Shown here in pieces: positions 61,556-64,000 of a stretch of 64,000 bases of DNA; position 1 is the stretch's first letter, and the number at the start of each line of letters is the position of its first letter. The notes beneath the pieces were generated by a model, which searched no databases, was not told the DNA's origin, and saw only the letters and a program-made list of their open reading frames with translations. The stretch is from the NCBI RefSeq assembly GCF_006539165.1, contig NZ_BJMM01000007.1, positions 62,001 through 126,000 of the forward strand. The letters are read 5' to 3'. The stretch comes from Streptomyces cacaoi. GTDB lineage: Bacteria; Actinomycetota; Actinomycetes; Streptomycetales; Streptomycetaceae. The position numbers and the translations under genes are program-made.

Positions 61556-63199
61556 TCAGCCCGCGGCCTCCAGCACCTTGCGGACGATCGGGCCCGCGTT
61601 GTCACCGCCGTGCCCCGAGGCGGGGACGACGGCGGCGGCCGCCGCGTCGTTCCGGTAGGCCGTGAACCAGGCGTTGGGCTTCTTCTGGTTGTCGACCTCG
61701 GCCGAGCCGGTCTTGCCGCCCACGTCACCGCTGAGGCCGCGCAGCGCGCCAGCGGCCGTACCGCTGGTGGCCGTCGTCCGCATCAGGCCCTTGAGGTCCT
61801 TGTTCACCTGCGGCTTCATCGTGCGCGGCGCCTTCGCGAGGGTCCGCTTGTCCAGCGAAGGAGACACGATGTACGGCTGCTTGAAGCTGCCGTCCTTCAC
61901 GGTGGCGGAGACGGACGCCATGGTGAGCGGGTTCATCCGCACACCGCCCTGGCCGATCAGCGAGGACGCCATCTGCGCATCGGACTGGACGGGCACGCTG
62001 CCGTCGAACGTGCCGGTGCCCGTCTTCCAGTTGAGGCCGATACCGAAGACGTCCCGGGCCTCCTTCGTCAGGTCGTCGTCCTTGAGCTTCTTCGCCTGCG
62101 TGATGAACGCGGTGTTGCAGGAGCGGGCGAAGCTCTGCGAGAACGTGCCGCCCTTGATGTCGAACTTGTCGAGGTTCTGGAACTTCCAGCCGCCGTACGA
62201 GGCGTACTTGGGACACGGGTGCGCCCGGCCCGGCGAGGCCAGCCCCTTGTCGAGCAGCATGGCGCTGGTGACGATCTTCATGGTGGAGCCCGGCGCCAGC
62301 GAACCGCGCAGCGCGCTGTTGAAGCCGGTGGCCGGGGAGTTGGCGACGGCCAGGATCTCGCCCGTGGACGGCTTGACCGCCACGACCGACGCCTTGGCCT
62401 TGCCCTTGACGGCGTCCTCCGCCGCCGACTGCGCCTTCGCGTCGATCGTCGTCTTCAGCTCGCCCGGCTTCGGCCGCGACAGCTGCTTGAGCACCGGCCC
62501 CTGCGTCTTGCCCTTGGCGTCGACGATGCGCGTCTGAAGCCCGGCCGAGCCCTCGGTCTTGTCGCCGTAGCGGCGCCCCAGGTCGTCGATGACATCACCG
62601 AGAGTGGGGTGTTCGTCCTTGCTCAGCGGGGAGCCGTTGCGGTCCACCGCGCGCACCGGCGGCGTGCCCGCCTTGTCCGTCCGGATGGACTGCCCCTTCT
62701 TCAACTGCGGGTGCAGCACGGACGGCTTCCACTCGACGACGGGCTCGCCGCTGCTCTTGTCCCGGACGACATGGAGGGACGAGCCGTAGTTCAGCACGGC
62801 CTTCTGCTTGCCGTAGCTGATCCGGGCCGTGAGCGCGAACGGGACGTCCTCGCCCTTGGCCGCCTGGGGCGTGGCATCCACCGAGGCGGCGTGGCCCTTG
62901 CTGCGGAAGTCGGCGAGCGCCTTGGCAGCGGCCTCGGAGTCGTCGGTGCGGTCGGCGGCCTTCTTCAGATCGCCGCTCTTCCAGGCGCCGAGGAACTCCT
63001 TGGCACCGCTGCGTACTTCGGAGGCGCTCAGCGGGCCGGTCTTCACCTCGCGCGGTGCCTTGCCGTCGGCGGCGACGCTGCCCTTGGTGTCACCCCCCTC
63101 GTCGTCATTGCCGACGAAGGCCCACACGCCGGCGCCGGTGAGCCCGACGACGGCGGCGGCCACCCCGCCGATGACGGCCATCTTCTGAGAGTCCCGCAT
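61556..63199 (-). CDS. penicillin-binding protein (class B-type transpeptidase)
   Basis: The protein has 547 aa. One N-terminal transmembrane helix (VIGGVAAAVVGLTGAGVWAF) leads to an NTF2-like MecA_N-type domain (about 55-190), a short dimer domain, and the transpeptidase. The active-site motifs are all present: SxxK as GSTMK with the nucleophilic Ser, SxN as SCN, and KTG as KTGSA near the C-terminus. It cross-links peptidoglycan outside the membrane. It resembles the small PBP group that includes Streptomyces PBP2-like proteins for growth or sporulation. The ATG at 63199 follows GGAGGGG. A clean hairpin ends the unit. Confidence 0.94.
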   Translation of the reverse strand: MRDSQKMAVIGGVAAAVVGLTGAGVWAFVGNDDEGGDTKGSVAADGKAPREVKTGPLSASEVRSGAKEFLGAWKSGDLKKAADRTDDSEAAAKALADFRSKGHAASVDATPQAAKGEDVPFALTARISYGKQKAVLNYGSSLHVVRDKSSGEPVVEWKPSVLHPQLKKGQSIRTDKAGTPPVRAVDRNGSPLSKDEHPTLGDVIDDLGRRYGDKTEGSAGLQTRIVDAKGKTQGPVLKQLSRPKPGELKTTIDAKAQSAAEDAVKGKAKASVVAVKPSTGEILAVANSPATGFNSALRGSLAPGSTMKIVTSAMLLDKGLASPGRAHPCPKYASYGGWKFQNLDKFDIKGGTFSQSFARSCNTAFITQAKKLKDDDLTKEARDVFGIGLNWKTGTGTFDGSVPVQSDAQMASSLIGQGGVRMNPLTMASVSATVKDGSFKQPYIVSPSLDKRTLAKAPRTMKPQVNKDLKGLMRTTATSGTAAGALRGLSGDVGGKTGSAEVDNQKKPNAWFTAYRNDAAAAAVVPASGHGGDNAGPIVRKVLEAAG

Positions 63200-63816
63200 C
63201 CGAAATCTGCCCCTCCACCCAGCCTCGGCCCACGCGCCGAGGTCCTGTTGCGAGGCACCCTAGAGCACGCTCATGACAGATCGTGTGCCGGTATGCCCGC
63301 TTGAACCCGAAAACCGGTCGTGAGGCTTCCCAGGTTCACCGGTTCCGGGAGTTCGGGCCGTCGGAAGGAACCGCTCCGCCTGCCCGGAGGGCAGACGCGC
63401 ACCACGGGCCGTCTGGTTCCAGATCTTTGACCATCTCTGAACCCCAGCCCCCGACTTGCCCGATTCCCCCCGCTCCACACCGACACCCCACACCTCACAC
63501 CCCCCGCAACCACCCCCCGGCCCCCCGTTATTCCCACCCACCGCAACAGGCGCGACGACAACCAGCAGGCACCACGCAGCGGGGGTCTCCTAGAGGGGGC
63601 GAAAGCCCCCCCCGACGCCCGGCCGGCGAGGCCAACGGGGAAAGGGGCGAAGCCCCATAACAGGAGCGAAGCGATGAACAGTCAGCAAGGAACAGCGAAC
63701 GTGAGCCCCACTACGCGATAAGGCAAGAACACGCCCGGTGAGGCAAGCAACACCCGGCAAGGCGAGCACACGAAGGAAGAGCAACCACACCGAGGCAGAG
63801 CCGGCGCAGCGCCCCC
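63200..63816. other. 617-bp spacer with short hairpins and no clear gene
   Basis: The left part should hold the promoter of the penicillin-binding protein gene. Two short GC hairpins lie near the right, GGGGGC-GAAA-GCCCCC (63595-63610) and GGGGC-GAA-GCCCC (63644-63656), with GNRA-type or short loops. They could be terminators of the minus-strand gene ending at 63817, which is just upstream of them in transcription. I see no open frame with coding character. Confidence 0.55.
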
Positions 63817-64000
63817 TCAGATCCACGTGTCGAACCACATCCGGTGCCGCCACGCCTCCATCGGAATCGTCTGCCCGGTGTAAATGGGCCAGAAGTAGAT
63901 GAAGTTCCAGATGACGAGCAGTACGACGACCCCGGTACCGACGACACCGACGGTCCGCCGTCTGTCCCCGGTGCCGGGCGGCCCGGCCACCGCCCCCGCC
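63817..64000 (-). CDS. pmt: C-terminal end of a protein O-mannosyltransferase (Pmt, GT39)
   Basis: The frame enters from the right edge. The visible 60 residues contain a last transmembrane helix (TVGVVGTGVVVLLVIWNFIYF) and the tail FWPIYTGQTIPMEAWRHRMWFDTWI, followed by TGA. I recognise this tail as the usual C-terminus of actinobacterial dolichol-phosphate-mannose:protein O-mannosyltransferases, membrane enzymes that glycosylate exported proteins. The rest of the gene lies outside the window. This gene position near a penicillin-binding protein fits the Streptomyces core order. Confidence 0.8.
   Translation of the reverse strand, partial: AGAVAGPPGTGDRRRTVGVVGTGVVVLLVIWNFIYFWPIYTGQTIPMEAWRHRMWFDTWI

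Noticed and set aside
63200..63816. A tRNA or small RNA gene in the last spacer
   Set aside because: I looked for a cloverleaf and found none; the two short hairpins are better explained as terminators.

Overview
The window is a piece of the chromosome of a Streptomyces or a close relative. The evidence is a very high GC content with GC-rich third codon positions, frequent GTG starts, near-absence of TTA codons, and a gene order that matches what I know of the Streptomyces core (mfd ... glmU-prs-rplY-pth ... ppc ... tam/tamR ... galTEK ... Pmt). I could not check this synteny by search.

Layout. 1-6.4 kb: a type B carboxylesterase, a WYL-domain regulator divergent from a DUF3224 gene with a perfect 14-bp inverted repeat between them, and three exported proteins (an HNH-nuclease lipoprotein, an excalibur-type lipoprotein and a two-repeat lipoprotein). 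6.6-12.7 kb: mfd, a long coiled-coil protein and an LCP-family wall-polymer ligase. 13.0-18.5 kb: four genes that carry toxin-type catalytic domains (XOO_2897-like deaminase, WHH nuclease, YwqJ-like deaminase) fused to or paired with immunity-type domains (Imm35/YrhB, SUKH-4, SMI1/KNR4, SUKH-3). They form two back-to-back operons and are the most system-like locus here. 18.8-26.4 kb: a sensor kinase with a ~200-residue low-complexity insert, an HTH protein with a LAGLIDADG-like region that ends just before tRNA-Gln(UUG), then glmU, prs, rplY and pth. 26.4-28.3 kb: a lower-GC island with two paralogous membrane proteins flanking what looks like a remnant gene; one paralog has a TTA (bldA) codon.

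28.5-42.6 kb: a small membrane protein, ppc, an acyl-CoA desaturase with its TetR regulator, a DEAD-box helicase, a cold-shock protein, a MerR-like protein, the tam/tamR pair with its operator, a methyltransferase, a LuxR-type hybrid regulator and an oxidoreductase. 42.6-43.6 kb: a gene-free, purine-rich spacer with a recurring hairpin module. 43.6-53.2 kb: galactose-related genes. A GH42 protein that seems to have lost both catalytic glutamates precedes a NarL-type regulator, the Leloir operon galT-galE-galK, and a divergent sodium/solute symporter that probably imports the sugar. 53.3-64 kb: an atypical response regulator without the phosphoacceptor Asp, two PQQ-propeller membrane proteins (one frameshifted), an ABC-F ATPase, an EamA transporter, a YbaK-type deacylase, a penicillin-binding protein, and the C-terminal end of a protein O-mannosyltransferase running off the window.

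Most genes are housekeeping. Several intergenic spacers hold minisatellite-like repeats, and many transcription units end in long GC-rich hairpins, which I annotate as likely terminators.
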